In this document: positions 7,583 to 15,819 of the stretch, one piece after another | How positions within the stretch are numbered: position 1 is the stretch's first letter | Layout of the letters: every line of letters begins with the position of its first letter | NCBI GenBank assembly: GCA_900696515.1 | Contig: CAADGK010000023.1 | Span: forward strand, 1-42,329 | Length of the DNA stretch: 42,329 nt | Source: an uncultured Nitrosospira sp. | GTDB taxonomy: Bacteria; Nitrospirota; Nitrospiria; Nitrospirales; Nitrospiraceae | Reading direction: 5' to 3' | Notes under the pieces: model-generated | What the model was told of the DNA's origin: nothing | Databases searched by the model: none | The model's input: only the letters and a program-made list of their open reading frames with translations | Program-made: the position numbers and the translations under genes

Positions 7583-9370
7583 TTATCTGGTCACTGTCAG
7601 AGTCAGCGGCACGTTGCCGCTGTTGCCGCCGGAAGTCGCGGTCACGCTTACCGTCGAGGTGCCGGCCGGTGTTCCGGTTGCAGGAGGACTCCCTCCGGGA
7701 TTGGGAGCTGGTGCCGGGGCTGAATCGTCGCCGCTGCAGCTCAAGAGACCGGTGAACGCGGCCGTGACAAGGCAGAGGGCAACGAGACTCATCAGGTTGC
7801 TATCGGTACCCCGCCGTCTGTACCACAGTCCACCGAGCAGCATCAGTCCCACAGGCGTCAATGCATAGGCGAACATCGTCGGTGATGCCTTGGGCGACAA
7901 TGACGCCACCGGTCCGCCGTCGGTCGTGATAGTCAGCGTCGTCGTGATTGGCGCTCCGGCAGGAGTCACGGTCGCCGGGTTGAAGCTACAGGCCGCGCCG
8001 ACCGGCAGATTGCCGCAACTGAAACTGACCGGCTGGGTGAAGCCGGCATTGGGGGTAACCGTGATCGTGCTCGTGCCGCTACCGCCGGCAGCGACCGTGA
8101 TCTGATTGGGTGTAGCGCCGAGCGTGAACGGCGTGGTGCCGCCGCCGGCTGAGCAGGGCCCGCTGATATCGTCGTCGCAAACTTGAACGATATACGCAAC
8201 CGTCGTATTCGGCCCGGTCTGAGCGGTGGTGGCCTGGCCATGAATCCATTGGCCGTCGCGCGACATACCAGTGACGGACACGAGGGTGATGCCGGTCATA
8301 TCCACGCCGCCATCGACAAGAATCTGGCGCAAGTCCTGAATGCCTTTGGCTTGCGTCCAGCGGAAGGCAACCCCTTGGCCCCAGCCGAGGACCGGCCCTT
8401 GATACTGCAGCGCGTTTGGGTTGGAAATCCCCACGACGATCTTCCCGTTGTCACTCACGCCGGTTGCGGCTGCCGTGGTATGTCCGGGAAGCGGGCCGAT
8501 ATTCTGCATTGTCTGGGTCTGAGTCGTCCATCGAAAGGCTCTGTTCGCGGTATTCGAATCGCGCACTTGTCCGACGACGACCGTCCCATCGCCGGACACG
8601 GCGGTGGCCAGTGACAACGTTGGCTGTGCGGGGTTGTCGATGTTCTGAAACCCGCCGGCTTGGGTCCACCGAAACGCTTGGCGAATTGTACCGGGGAATG
8701 ATCCTGTCCGCTGGAAATCCGCGTCGCCGACGATGATGGTGCCGTCGTTGCTCACACCGAAGGCCCTGGATGTAGTCCCGCCGCCGGCCGGTACGCCAAG
8801 ATCGACCATACCGCTGGAGGTCCATTGGAAGGCATGCTCGATAAAGGTGTTCGTGGCATTCGAGATCCCGACGACCACGGAGCAGTCTTGGTTCGTGTCA
8901 GTGGCGAATGAAGAGAACGTATTGTTGTTGGCCGGGCTCACCGTGCCGAGATCAACCGGCCCCGTCGCCTGTGTCCAGCGAAAGGCGTGAAACGGCGTGA
9001 AGAAACCAGCATCTTGATATCCTACGGCGCACGAACCGTCGCCGCTTAAGTTGGTGCCACTCCCACTCGCTGTTGGAATGTTGGACGGCTGGAGAGAAAC
9101 ACGATTGGTAGGAGTCGGTCGATTGCCACGTAGATCAAAAGGCTGCAGAGCAGCTTCAATCAACTGGCTTTGCTGAATTCTTCTCTCCTCCCCGCCGGCA
9201 GCGTTTAGTTCATCGTTTAGGATGATCAGTCTGCCAAAGAAGCTTGTATTTGGGTCGCTGAGATAGGGGTCGTAGCGAGCCGCTGCTTTCTCAATGCAAA
9301 AGAACGACAGAATGATTATCGCGACCAGGGGAAACATACAAATGCTGCGAGGAGGATTCACGTGGGCCAT
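7583..9370 (-). CDS. Secreted HAF-repeat protein with Ig-like domain and internal sorting-like tail
   Basis: The 595-residue product begins with a signal peptide (FPLVAIIILSFFCIEKAAA). Residues ~105-380 contain five HAF-type repeats, each with AFRWT or AFQWT followed by a DLG/NIG-like turn and a GVSNDGTIIVG-type segment (GISNATNT, GVSDNGKIVVGIS). These probably form a beta-propeller. A Thr/Gly-rich Ig-like region follows (FTLGATPNQITVAAGGSGTS). Then comes a hydrophobic stretch ending in Arg-Arg-Arg (TPVGLMLLGGLWYRRR), which resembles a PEP-CTERM-style sorting tail, but the chain continues into a second hydrophobic stretch with a lipobox-like LLSC and a second Thr-rich tail. AGAGGTGA sits upstream of the ATG at 9370. 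It likely works at the cell surface; the ligand is unknown. Confidence 0.75.
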   Translation of the reverse strand: MAHVNPPRSICMFPLVAIIILSFFCIEKAAARYDPYLSDPNTSFFGRLIILNDELNAAGGEERRIQQSQLIEAALQPFDLRGNRPTPTNRVSLQPSNIPTASGSGTNLSGDGSCAVGYQDAGFFTPFHAFRWTQATGPVDLGTVSPANNNTFSSFATDTNQDCSVVVGISNATNTFIEHAFQWTSSGMVDLGVPAGGGTTSRAFGVSNDGTIIVGDADFQRTGSFPGTIRQAFRWTQAGGFQNIDNPAQPTLSLATAVSGDGTVVVGQVRDSNTANRAFRWTTQTQTMQNIGPLPGHTTAAATGVSDNGKIVVGISNPNALQYQGPVLGWGQGVAFRWTQAKGIQDLRQILVDGGVDMTGITLVSVTGMSRDGQWIHGQATTAQTGPNTTVAYIVQVCDDDISGPCSAGGGTTPFTLGATPNQITVAAGGSGTSTITVTPNAGFTQPVSFSCGNLPVGAACSFNPATVTPAGAPITTTLTITTDGGPVASLSPKASPTMFAYALTPVGLMLLGGLWYRRRGTDSNLMSLVALCLVTAAFTGLLSCSGDDSAPAPAPNPGGSPPATGTPAGTSTVSVTATSGGNSGNVPLTLTVTR

Positions 9371-9554
9371 GGATCACCTCTGGGTTGGTGAGGAAACGAG
9401 GGAAAAACTAGTCCATACTGAGGAAACACTGCAAGAGGAAAGTGGCTCGACACGATGATCCCCATCGAAAGAGGGGGTAGGTGCTGGCTTGACAGGGAAT
9501 AGTGTCGGCAGTAGCCTGGCGTCCCCATCTTTATCCCATCGCTGGAGGTTCTTC

Positions 9555-10874
9555 ATGATTTCGCACAGGAGATCTCGTTCATCGTTGCGGCGTACATTCT
9601 CCTCGTGGCGACGGATGGTCATCCTCCCGCGGAAACTTCTGCTTGCAATCGTTCTGCTTGGATTTCTTGTCGAACCGTCTTACTCTGCCGACAGTTTTCT
9701 TCAGACCGAGTGTCTCCATAAAGCCCCAGCCGGTATTGCGCTGACTGATCATGTCGTCAAGGCCAAGGGGGGGAATGTGCAGTCGATGTTCTGTGCGGGC
9801 GCCATCAAGCTGTACGTGTCGAGGGAATATCACAATGCAATACCCTGGTTAGAGCAGGCCGCCAACGCCGGGCACATGCGAGCCCCGCTCGTGCTGGGAA
9901 TCCTCTATGAGCAGGGGACCGGCGTGAAGGAAGATGCCGCGACGGCAGCGAAGTGGTACGAGAAGGGAATCGAGAACGGCAATGCGGCAGCGGCCCGTCG
10001 GCTCGCCAATCTCTACCACGTGGGGACCGGCGTGCCACACGACGAAGCCAAGTCGAACGAACTGCTGAAGAAGGCAGTTGAGATGGGCGACAAAGCGGCG
10101 CCTAAGTTCATTGAGAAGCGCGAGCAGGACACGAAAGACAGGAGGCCTGGAATGGCCATCAAAGCAGAAGCCTACCGTCTGTATAAACAGAAACAGTTTG
10201 CGCAGGCGGCGAAGCTCTATCGGCAATGCGCGGACATGGGGAATGACGATTGCCAGCTGGCCATGGGCCAGCTGTACGAGTTTGGAGACGGCGTTCCCAA
10301 AGACGAACGTCAAGCTGCGGCCTGGTATCGCAAATGCGCCGAGCAAGATAACCCGATCGGCCAAAAAAGACTGGGATGGCTGTATGAACTCGGCACGGGT
10401 GTTCCAGAAAATTGGGCCGAGGCCGCCCGACTCTATGCCAAGAGTGCCGATCGATATAATGAGTCGGCGTTTATGATGGGCCGTTTGTACGAGTTCGGCA
10501 TGGCTGTGCCGCAAAACCGCGCGATCGCAATCGAATGGTTCAAGAAAGCCCATAAGCTCGGTCATCCCAAAGGGGCCTATTGGGCCAAGTGGCTGAGCGA
10601 TTACAGCAACTGCATCGGCTTCAGAAATCAACAAGAGCAGAACGAGCTTGGAGGGTTGCGCTGCCCCGCCGATCCAGTGGGGGCGGTGTTTCACACCAGC
10701 GGTGAGCGGACTACCTACATTCGAAGAACAGCTAAAGAATTCGATCGTATCGAAGCCGAGCAGGCGATGGCTCAAGCGGCACGCTCAAGCCAAACGACGG
10801 ACACCGGGTGCACGATGGCCGGCGGCAGATGGACCGCGGATAGGCAGGCTACCTTCGGGGGGTACTGCAACTAG
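9555..10874 (+). CDS. Exported Sel1-repeat protein A
   Basis: This 439-residue protein has a signal peptide after a basic lead (LPRKLLLAIVLLGFLVEPSYSAD). ATG 9555 is chosen because GGAGG lies 6 bases upstream; ATG 9615 would give a shorter lead directly before the hydrophobic core. At least six Sel1-like repeats follow, such as APLVLGILYEQGTGVKEDAA, QLAMGQLYEFGDGVPKDERQ and RLGWLYELGTGVPENWAEAA, in two blocks separated by a charged linker. They form alpha-solenoids for protein-protein contacts. After the last repeat a non-Sel1 C-terminal region contains IGFRNQQEQ and TSGERTTYIRR, and three late cysteines. The same C-terminal pattern occurs in the next gene, 61 bases downstream. No function beyond scaffold is readable; periplasmic location is inferred. 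Confidence 0.8.
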   Translation: MISHRRSRSSLRRTFSSWRRMVILPRKLLLAIVLLGFLVEPSYSADSFLQTECLHKAPAGIALTDHVVKAKGGNVQSMFCAGAIKLYVSREYHNAIPWLEQAANAGHMRAPLVLGILYEQGTGVKEDAATAAKWYEKGIENGNAAAARRLANLYHVGTGVPHDEAKSNELLKKAVEMGDKAAPKFIEKREQDTKDRRPGMAIKAEAYRLYKQKQFAQAAKLYRQCADMGNDDCQLAMGQLYEFGDGVPKDERQAAAWYRKCAEQDNPIGQKRLGWLYELGTGVPENWAEAARLYAKSADRYNESAFMMGRLYEFGMAVPQNRAIAIEWFKKAHKLGHPKGAYWAKWLSDYSNCIGFRNQQEQNELGGLRCPADPVGAVFHTSGERTTYIRRTAKEFDRIEAEQAMAQAARSSQTTDTGCTMAGGRWTADRQATFGGYCN

Positions 10875-10935
10875 CCGATGATGCGTGGATTTAGGCAAGA
10901 TTAGGCACGACTATTGACAGAGATCGGAGGTCCGA

Positions 10936-12147
10936 ATGCCGATGATCGCCCTGCTCGTTGTGTTCGTTGTCATGCTTCCCACTCTGGTGCATGCTGACCT
11001 CAACGAAGACTTCGCGGCATGCCGCCGGACGATTCTCCAGATCGGATCAAATCCGAGATCCCCTGCCGAGCAATATTGCCTCGGCTTGTCGCACGCCTTT
11101 GCATTGAACCACAAGAAGGACCGTGCTGAGGCGGCAGAATGGTTTCGCAAGGCGGCGGATCAGAACCATGCAGCCGCGGCGGCGGTGCTTGGGTATCTCT
11201 ATGAACGTGGAGACGGCGTCAGGGCCGATCCGGCCGAGGCGGCCAGGTGGTATCGCACATCAGCGGATCAGAACAACAGCGACGGATTGTTCAACCTCGG
11301 ACGGGCTTATGAACATGGGATCGGTCTGTCAAAGGACATCGGGCAGGCGAGAAGCTATTATCAGAAAGCGGCGGCGGCTGGTTCACGTGACGCCCGGCAG
11401 GCGCTTGCAGGATTGGGAAAGGGACCCGTGCCCATTACTGCGGCTCAAGAGAAGTTCGACGAGGGAGTGCGGTTGTACAAGGCGAAAAACTTTGCAGGAG
11501 CCGCCAAGGTCTTTCAACAGTTGGCGGATCGCGGCGATTCAAAGGCTCAACTTCAGATTGGCTATCAATACCAATATGGAGAAGGTGTTCGCCAGAGCTC
11601 CGATGAGGCAGTGCGCTGGTATCGCAAGTCCGCCGATCAGGGCAATGCCGTCGCCCAGGCCAATCTTGGGAAAATGTACGAGGATGCCATCGGCGTGAGG
11701 GAAGATTGGGCGGAAGCGGTGCGGTGGTATCGGAAGAGCGCGGAGCAAGGTTATGCGGAAGGACAGTTTAGCTTGGGGCGGGCCTATCAATTCGGCATCG
11801 CGGTACCGCAAAGCCGGCAGGACGCGATCCGTTGGTTCGACATGGCCGGTGATCAAGGACACGATCAAGCGAACTACTTCGCCAATGATCTCAAACAGCG
11901 GAACCGCTACGTCGGATTCCGCAATGAACAAGAGCATGCAACCGTGGTGGGCAACAAGCTGCGCGGTGTCTTACTGAATATCGAACCGGCGGGCCGAACG
12001 TTTCGGAATTCGGCCGAGCGCATGGCCTATCTCCGGCAGGCCGGCAAGCAAGCCGACTCCGAAGAGGAGATGCTGCGGAGGGAATCGAAGACTCGCGAGT
12101 ACAAAGCCTGTGTAGATTCAGGCGCATCAGGCTGCATCCCGCCGTAA
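10936..12147 (+). CDS. Exported Sel1-repeat protein B
   Basis: This 403-residue paralogue of the preceding gene has a short, clear signal peptide (MIALLVVFVVMLPTLVHAD) and GGAGG five bases before the ATG at 10936. Sel1 repeats (AVLGYLYERGDGVRADPAEA, NLGRAYEHGIGLSKDIGQA, NLGKMYEDAIGVREDWAEA and others) are in two blocks split by a linker near residue ~160-175, as in protein A. The C-terminal extension again reads VGFRNEQE, then FRNSAERMAYLRQ, matching protein A, so this element is conserved beyond the repeats. It ends 26 bases from the stop of a convergent secreted-protein gene. Tandem duplication from a common ancestor is the simplest reading. Likely periplasmic; partner unknown. Confidence 0.8.
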   Translation: MPMIALLVVFVVMLPTLVHADLNEDFAACRRTILQIGSNPRSPAEQYCLGLSHAFALNHKKDRAEAAEWFRKAADQNHAAAAAVLGYLYERGDGVRADPAEAARWYRTSADQNNSDGLFNLGRAYEHGIGLSKDIGQARSYYQKAAAAGSRDARQALAGLGKGPVPITAAQEKFDEGVRLYKAKNFAGAAKVFQQLADRGDSKAQLQIGYQYQYGEGVRQSSDEAVRWYRKSADQGNAVAQANLGKMYEDAIGVREDWAEAVRWYRKSAEQGYAEGQFSLGRAYQFGIAVPQSRQDAIRWFDMAGDQGHDQANYFANDLKQRNRYVGFRNEQEHATVVGNKLRGVLLNIEPAGRTFRNSAERMAYLRQAGKQADSEEEMLRRESKTREYKACVDSGASGCIPP

Positions 12148-12173
12148 TGGAGCGGCACGGTTTTTCCAAAAGC

Positions 12174-12989
12174 TTACGGTGACGGTGGTCCGGCCACGTC
12201 GTGATCCCAGAAGGGCGGAAGCGGATAGCTGCCGTAGCCGTAGAAGAATTGTTCGTTTCGCTCTCGTTGGCGAGCGGGGTCCTGTGGGTTACCCCGACCA
12301 TTATTTCGCAAGAACTGGGTATAGGCGCCGCGCGGATCCTGCGTCGGGAGGACGTTGCGTTCGCTCAGGCAATGTGTGAGCCAGCCGATCAGGTAATCCG
12401 TCATCAACTCGCGGTCCTTCCACGTTCCATACATGAGTTCGTCCTGTTGCAATGCCTGGTCGGCAGCCACCCTTGAGACCACGAACGACTGCGCGAATTG
12501 TCCGACTCGTTTGGGTCGCAGCGCCTGGGGGCTGAAACGGCTCCAATCAGGACCGCGATAGTTAGGCACTTTCTTCCTAAAACAATCATCGACCGCTTGA
12601 TTCAACGTGACCGGCGCAGACGACTCATCCGATTTGGATGGCTTTTCCGGCACTCGTTTGCGCCCCTTCGCTCCGCGGATGCAATCGAAAATCCGCCGTT
12701 GTACGTCGGTTCGTCGCCGGCTGAGGTCGTTGATCTGCCGGACAACCTCCTTTCCCTGGGGCTCGACCACACGCTTGGCTTCGGCGTCGAGCCGGTACAG
12801 CTCCCTCGTCATCGCCTCATGTTGATCCATGAGCCCGGCGCACTCCGGATAATCCTTCTGCTTGACGTCCCACCAGGTCTTGCCGCTCTCGCCGTTGCTC
12901 GAAAACACGTCGCCGCCGGTGGGCTGCGCGTGGAGAGCGTGCAACGATGGGAACAGGATTGCGAATAGAAGCAGTACAGCGAGGATCAA
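12174..12989 (-). CDS. Exported hypothetical protein of the DVF/Trp family (271 aa)
   Basis: The start is a TTG at 12989 with GGGAGG four bases upstream; the signal peptide (LAVLLLFAILFPSLHALHAQ) begins at once, supporting it. The mature N-terminus reads GGDVFSSNGESGKTWWDVKQ and a Cys in YPEC, which resembles the N-terminus of the upstream neighbour (SDVFNTSGEY, HRWYDNHTTE, SSHC). A central helical, charged region follows, then a second Cys region (LNQAVDDCFRKKVPNYRG), also with a counterpart upstream (GISKGMADCFQENLP). The C-terminus is rich in Pro, Tyr and Asn (FFYGYGSYPLPPFW). I recognise no catalytic domain. It is the third gene of a probable reverse-strand operon, 192 bases after the 478-aa gene; that gap (12990-13181) shows nothing clear. 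Confidence 0.65.
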   Translation of the reverse strand: MILAVLLLFAILFPSLHALHAQPTGGDVFSSNGESGKTWWDVKQKDYPECAGLMDQHEAMTRELYRLDAEAKRVVEPQGKEVVRQINDLSRRRTDVQRRIFDCIRGAKGRKRVPEKPSKSDESSAPVTLNQAVDDCFRKKVPNYRGPDWSRFSPQALRPKRVGQFAQSFVVSRVAADQALQQDELMYGTWKDRELMTDYLIGWLTHCLSERNVLPTQDPRGAYTQFLRNNGRGNPQDPARQRERNEQFFYGYGSYPLPPFWDHDVAGPPSP

Positions 12990-13181
12990 GCAGCCTCCCT
13001 ACTCAAAACATTGCTGGTCAAAGGCGTTCAGTAAGCCTGAGGGGTTCGAGGCATGTGGCATATCACAACGATCTCCGCCGCGCCCTTTGCTGCAGCGGAG
13101 GCTCTCCATCGAACCGGACCGTGGCATGCGGTGTGTCGTCTGGACGTCCGCACTGCACGGAACACATGAGTGGCTAGGCGC

Positions 13182-14618
13182 CTATTTGTATCGGAACCAC
13201 TTTATCGTCTTGGTGCCCGCGAAGAGAATGTCCATGTTGGAGCTGCGAACCTGACCATCCCAGAACATATAGGTTCCAGCAAACTTGGCAAGATTGAACA
13301 CATGAGCTGATCCATCCTCGCGCGTGATGAACACCATGCCCTCGGAATTGTTCGGCATGCGGTTTATGATTTTTCCGAAATCTTCAACGCTTACGGGAAT
13401 CGGTTGACCCTCCGCCATTTTCTGGAAATCGTCTGGCCGTCCGGTCAGCGGATCTTTCGTCTTTGGTCCTCCGAAATGTTGCTTGAGTTTGGCATACACC
13501 TCTTTCCAAGTCGGCTGTTCCTGCTGAAAAAGATACGATGGATCGCTGGTGGCATTGTGCAAGGTGCGCCAAAAGCAATCTTTGCGCTTCGGGCTGCACG
13601 AACCTGAGCCGGGAGGAGCTTCGGCTGGCTGTCCATTCTTAGAGGACGCAGTGGGCGACTCTTCGGGCGAAGGCTGCGTGGGACCGGGCCTCGATGCAGG
13701 CTGTTGTCCGGGATGCGGCTTTGTTTTCTGCTTGATGAGCTGTTTCAGATCTTTTCCGTCACAGATCAGTTTCCCCAACCATTTGCCGACCTCGTAGGGA
13801 TCTGCCGTGAGATCATAGGCCTTGATATCTTCGTAGACGGCATAGATCGATCCGGCTTTCCCGATGGTCTCCACGGCTTTCTTTAACCGCTCAAGTCGTT
13901 TGAGGATGACCAGCGGGGCGGTCGCCAGATCGGCAGGGAGATTTTCCTGGAAACAATCCGCCATACCCTTCGATATACCATCGGCGAAGATGAACGGAGG
14001 ATCCGGCTGACCCAACGTGTAGCGACCGGAAGTTTGGTTTGGATTGTTCTGTGATGCCGGCTTCTCATTCGAGGATGCGGGCGGAACCGGCGCCGGGTAC
14101 AGGTCAGGTACCCTCTCCGGTTGAGGCGACACCTTTTTGGGAGTTGGAGAACTAGTCTTCTTTTGACGCGACTTGTTCTGGTTGTCCTGTGGCGGTTGAC
14201 TCGGTAAACCTTCATTCTGTTCGGCTCGGCCTTCGAGCACAGGTCGACGGTTTGTTAGATTGAAGCACTCAATGAACGCACGGATTGTCTTGTCCCTTAG
14301 TCCGAACTGTTCGTTTGCCTGCTTCCGGAGCGCCGTGGCCTGGCGGCTGTCTATGCCGAGTTGTCTCGCTGCTTCATCGAGTGCCAAGCCTTGGTCTTGA
14401 AACACCTTGGCGTCGGCGAGAATGGAGAGGCAGTGGCTGGATTTCTCTTTGGCTTCTGTCGTGTGGTTGTCGTACCAGCGATGCGCGCCGCCGACCGCGA
14501 ACTGGTCGTATTCACCGGATGTATTGAAGACATCGGATTGTTGTGGTTGAGCGTGTCCAGAGAGCGGGACAACCAGATATGTCGCAAGAAGGAGGTACGA
14601 AAATCGGCCGCGCGGCAT
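13182..14618 (-). CDS. Exported multidomain protein with possible papain-fold C-terminus (478 aa)
   Basis: ATG 14618 starts a signal peptide (FSYLLLATYLVVPLSGHAQ); AGAGG lies about ten bases upstream. Residues 28-63 share the DVF...HRWYD...C pattern with the 271-aa neighbour. Residues ~130-200 and ~300-340 are Pro/Ser/Gln-rich linkers. Residues ~205-295 form a helical module with DCFQENLP. The last ~135 residues hold Cys348 (KDCFWRTLHNA), His439 (GSAHVFNLAKF) and Asp454 with Gln456 (YMFWDGQVRSS). The order Cys, then H-V-x-N-L, then D-x-Q resembles papain-fold toxin or deamidase domains (Tox-PL/Papain_fold_toxin type). This is an inference from motif order only. It starts 31 bases after the TPR gene, so the two are probably co-translated. 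An effector, a peptidase or an inactive scaffold are all possible. Confidence 0.65.
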   Translation of the reverse strand: MPRGRFSYLLLATYLVVPLSGHAQPQQSDVFNTSGEYDQFAVGGAHRWYDNHTTEAKEKSSHCLSILADAKVFQDQGLALDEAARQLGIDSRQATALRKQANEQFGLRDKTIRAFIECFNLTNRRPVLEGRAEQNEGLPSQPPQDNQNKSRQKKTSSPTPKKVSPQPERVPDLYPAPVPPASSNEKPASQNNPNQTSGRYTLGQPDPPFIFADGISKGMADCFQENLPADLATAPLVILKRLERLKKAVETIGKAGSIYAVYEDIKAYDLTADPYEVGKWLGKLICDGKDLKQLIKQKTKPHPGQQPASRPGPTQPSPEESPTASSKNGQPAEAPPGSGSCSPKRKDCFWRTLHNATSDPSYLFQQEQPTWKEVYAKLKQHFGGPKTKDPLTGRPDDFQKMAEGQPIPVSVEDFGKIINRMPNNSEGMVFITREDGSAHVFNLAKFAGTYMFWDGQVRSSNMDILFAGTKTIKWFRYK

Positions 14619-14649
14619 GGGAGATGTCCTCTCTCGGTCACACTCTACG

Positions 14650-15543
14650 TCAGCAGTTCGAGCTGTCGTTGCGACAAGCCCGCGCGCCGGCTTCGTTCCC
14701 GGAGCGCTCCAGGACATCAAGCGCATGTTTCTGCCGCGCGCCGTAATCGTCGTAGGCGGCTGTGTTTCCGCTCGATCGCCTCGTCATAGACTGACGCGCA
14801 GCATAGACGTTTCGCACTTGATGGTCGTAGTACTGTTGATTCTGAGGGGAAGGATCTTTCTCGAAACAGGTCTTGAACCACTGTTGGCCGTCGGCGTCTT
14901 TCCCTTCGTAGAGACGCAAGAGGCCCATATGGCAATAGGGTTCGGGGGTATCGGGAGCGAGGTCGAGCCACGCTTTCAAGTCCGCCTCCGCCAGGTGATA
15001 CTGTCCTCGATCCTCATAGACACCTGCGCGGTACTTATAGGCGGCAAGGAGCTTGCGGTCCAGCTTGAGGGCCGCATTGAAATCGGCAAACGCTTGTTCC
15101 TCCTCGGTCGTAAATTCGTCTTGGAGCGTTCCGCCTCGACCCATATAGGCTTCGGCGCTCGGCTTGATCTGGATGGAACGTGAATAGTCGGCCAGTGCCT
15201 GTTGAATCTGTCCTAACATTCTTGTAGTTCGGGCGCGATACAAGAAGGCTTCAGCACTCTTGGAGTCGAGACGAATAGCTTCATTCAAGTCCGGAAGCGC
15301 ACGGTGGTAGTCGTGGAGGTAATACCAACAGCGGCCTCGCGAGAGGTAGGCGGGACCGTTGGCGTGATCCTTAGCCAGTACATGGTTCCAGAATTCGAGC
15401 GTCTGGCTGTTCTCCGCGCTGTTGTTTTCACAGGTCCCTTGCTTGGATCCACCGTTGCTGCCGATGTTTCCCACTGCGACCACGATGACGGCTCCGACGA
15501 ATACACCAGCGAGCATAAGACGTCGGGAGAGTAGGGGCGTCAT
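14650..15543 (-). CDS. Membrane-anchored or exported TPR protein
   Basis: This 297-residue protein has an N-terminal hydrophobic segment (RRLMLAGVFVGAVIVVAVGN), which could be a signal anchor as no good cleavage site is obvious. Tetratricopeptide repeats follow from residue ~60 to ~220: GPAYLSRGRCWYYLHDYHRA, EAFLYRARTTRMLGQIQQAL, a third degenerate unit, LAAYKYRAGVYEDRGQYHLA and EPYCHMGLLRLYEGKD. The C-terminus is polar with YYDHQVRNVYAARQS and ends in Cys. AAGGAGG lies four bases before the ATG. It leads a three-gene reverse operon with two exported proteins of unknown function, so it likely serves as an assembly scaffold for one of them. The upstream gap 15544-15819 (divergent from a membrane protein gene) shows no clear promoter. 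Confidence 0.75.
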   Translation of the reverse strand: MTPLLSRRLMLAGVFVGAVIVVAVGNIGSNGGSKQGTCENNSAENSQTLEFWNHVLAKDHANGPAYLSRGRCWYYLHDYHRALPDLNEAIRLDSKSAEAFLYRARTTRMLGQIQQALADYSRSIQIKPSAEAYMGRGGTLQDEFTTEEEQAFADFNAALKLDRKLLAAYKYRAGVYEDRGQYHLAEADLKAWLDLAPDTPEPYCHMGLLRLYEGKDADGQQWFKTCFEKDPSPQNQQYYDHQVRNVYAARQSMTRRSSGNTAAYDDYGARQKHALDVLERSGNEAGARACRNDSSNC

Positions 15544-15819
15544 GAGTCCTCCTTACCTCTGGCGATAAGGCATGGCCAGAAATGGGGGTGGTTTCAACGA
15601 AATAGTGGTAACTGACGGAGAAAATGAGGGCAGAAGCGAAGCCATAGCACTTCCTCCGCGCGCTTGAGGGACCATAGCCTACAGGCTGAATGCTGAGCTA
15701 TTCAAGGCTTAGTAATGCGTAAGGCTGCTCCTGCACGACAGCGATCAGTAGATGAAACCCCTGGAGTGACGGTGGTATAGTTGATGCCCTTTTGATCGCA
15801 AGTACGCAAGGTGCGGTCC

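Noticed and set aside
12142-12179. Inverted repeat CCGTAA/TTACGG spanning two convergent stops
   Set aside because: Six pairs with a 26-base loop is too weak to call a terminator; partly explained by both stems containing a TAA stop codon.
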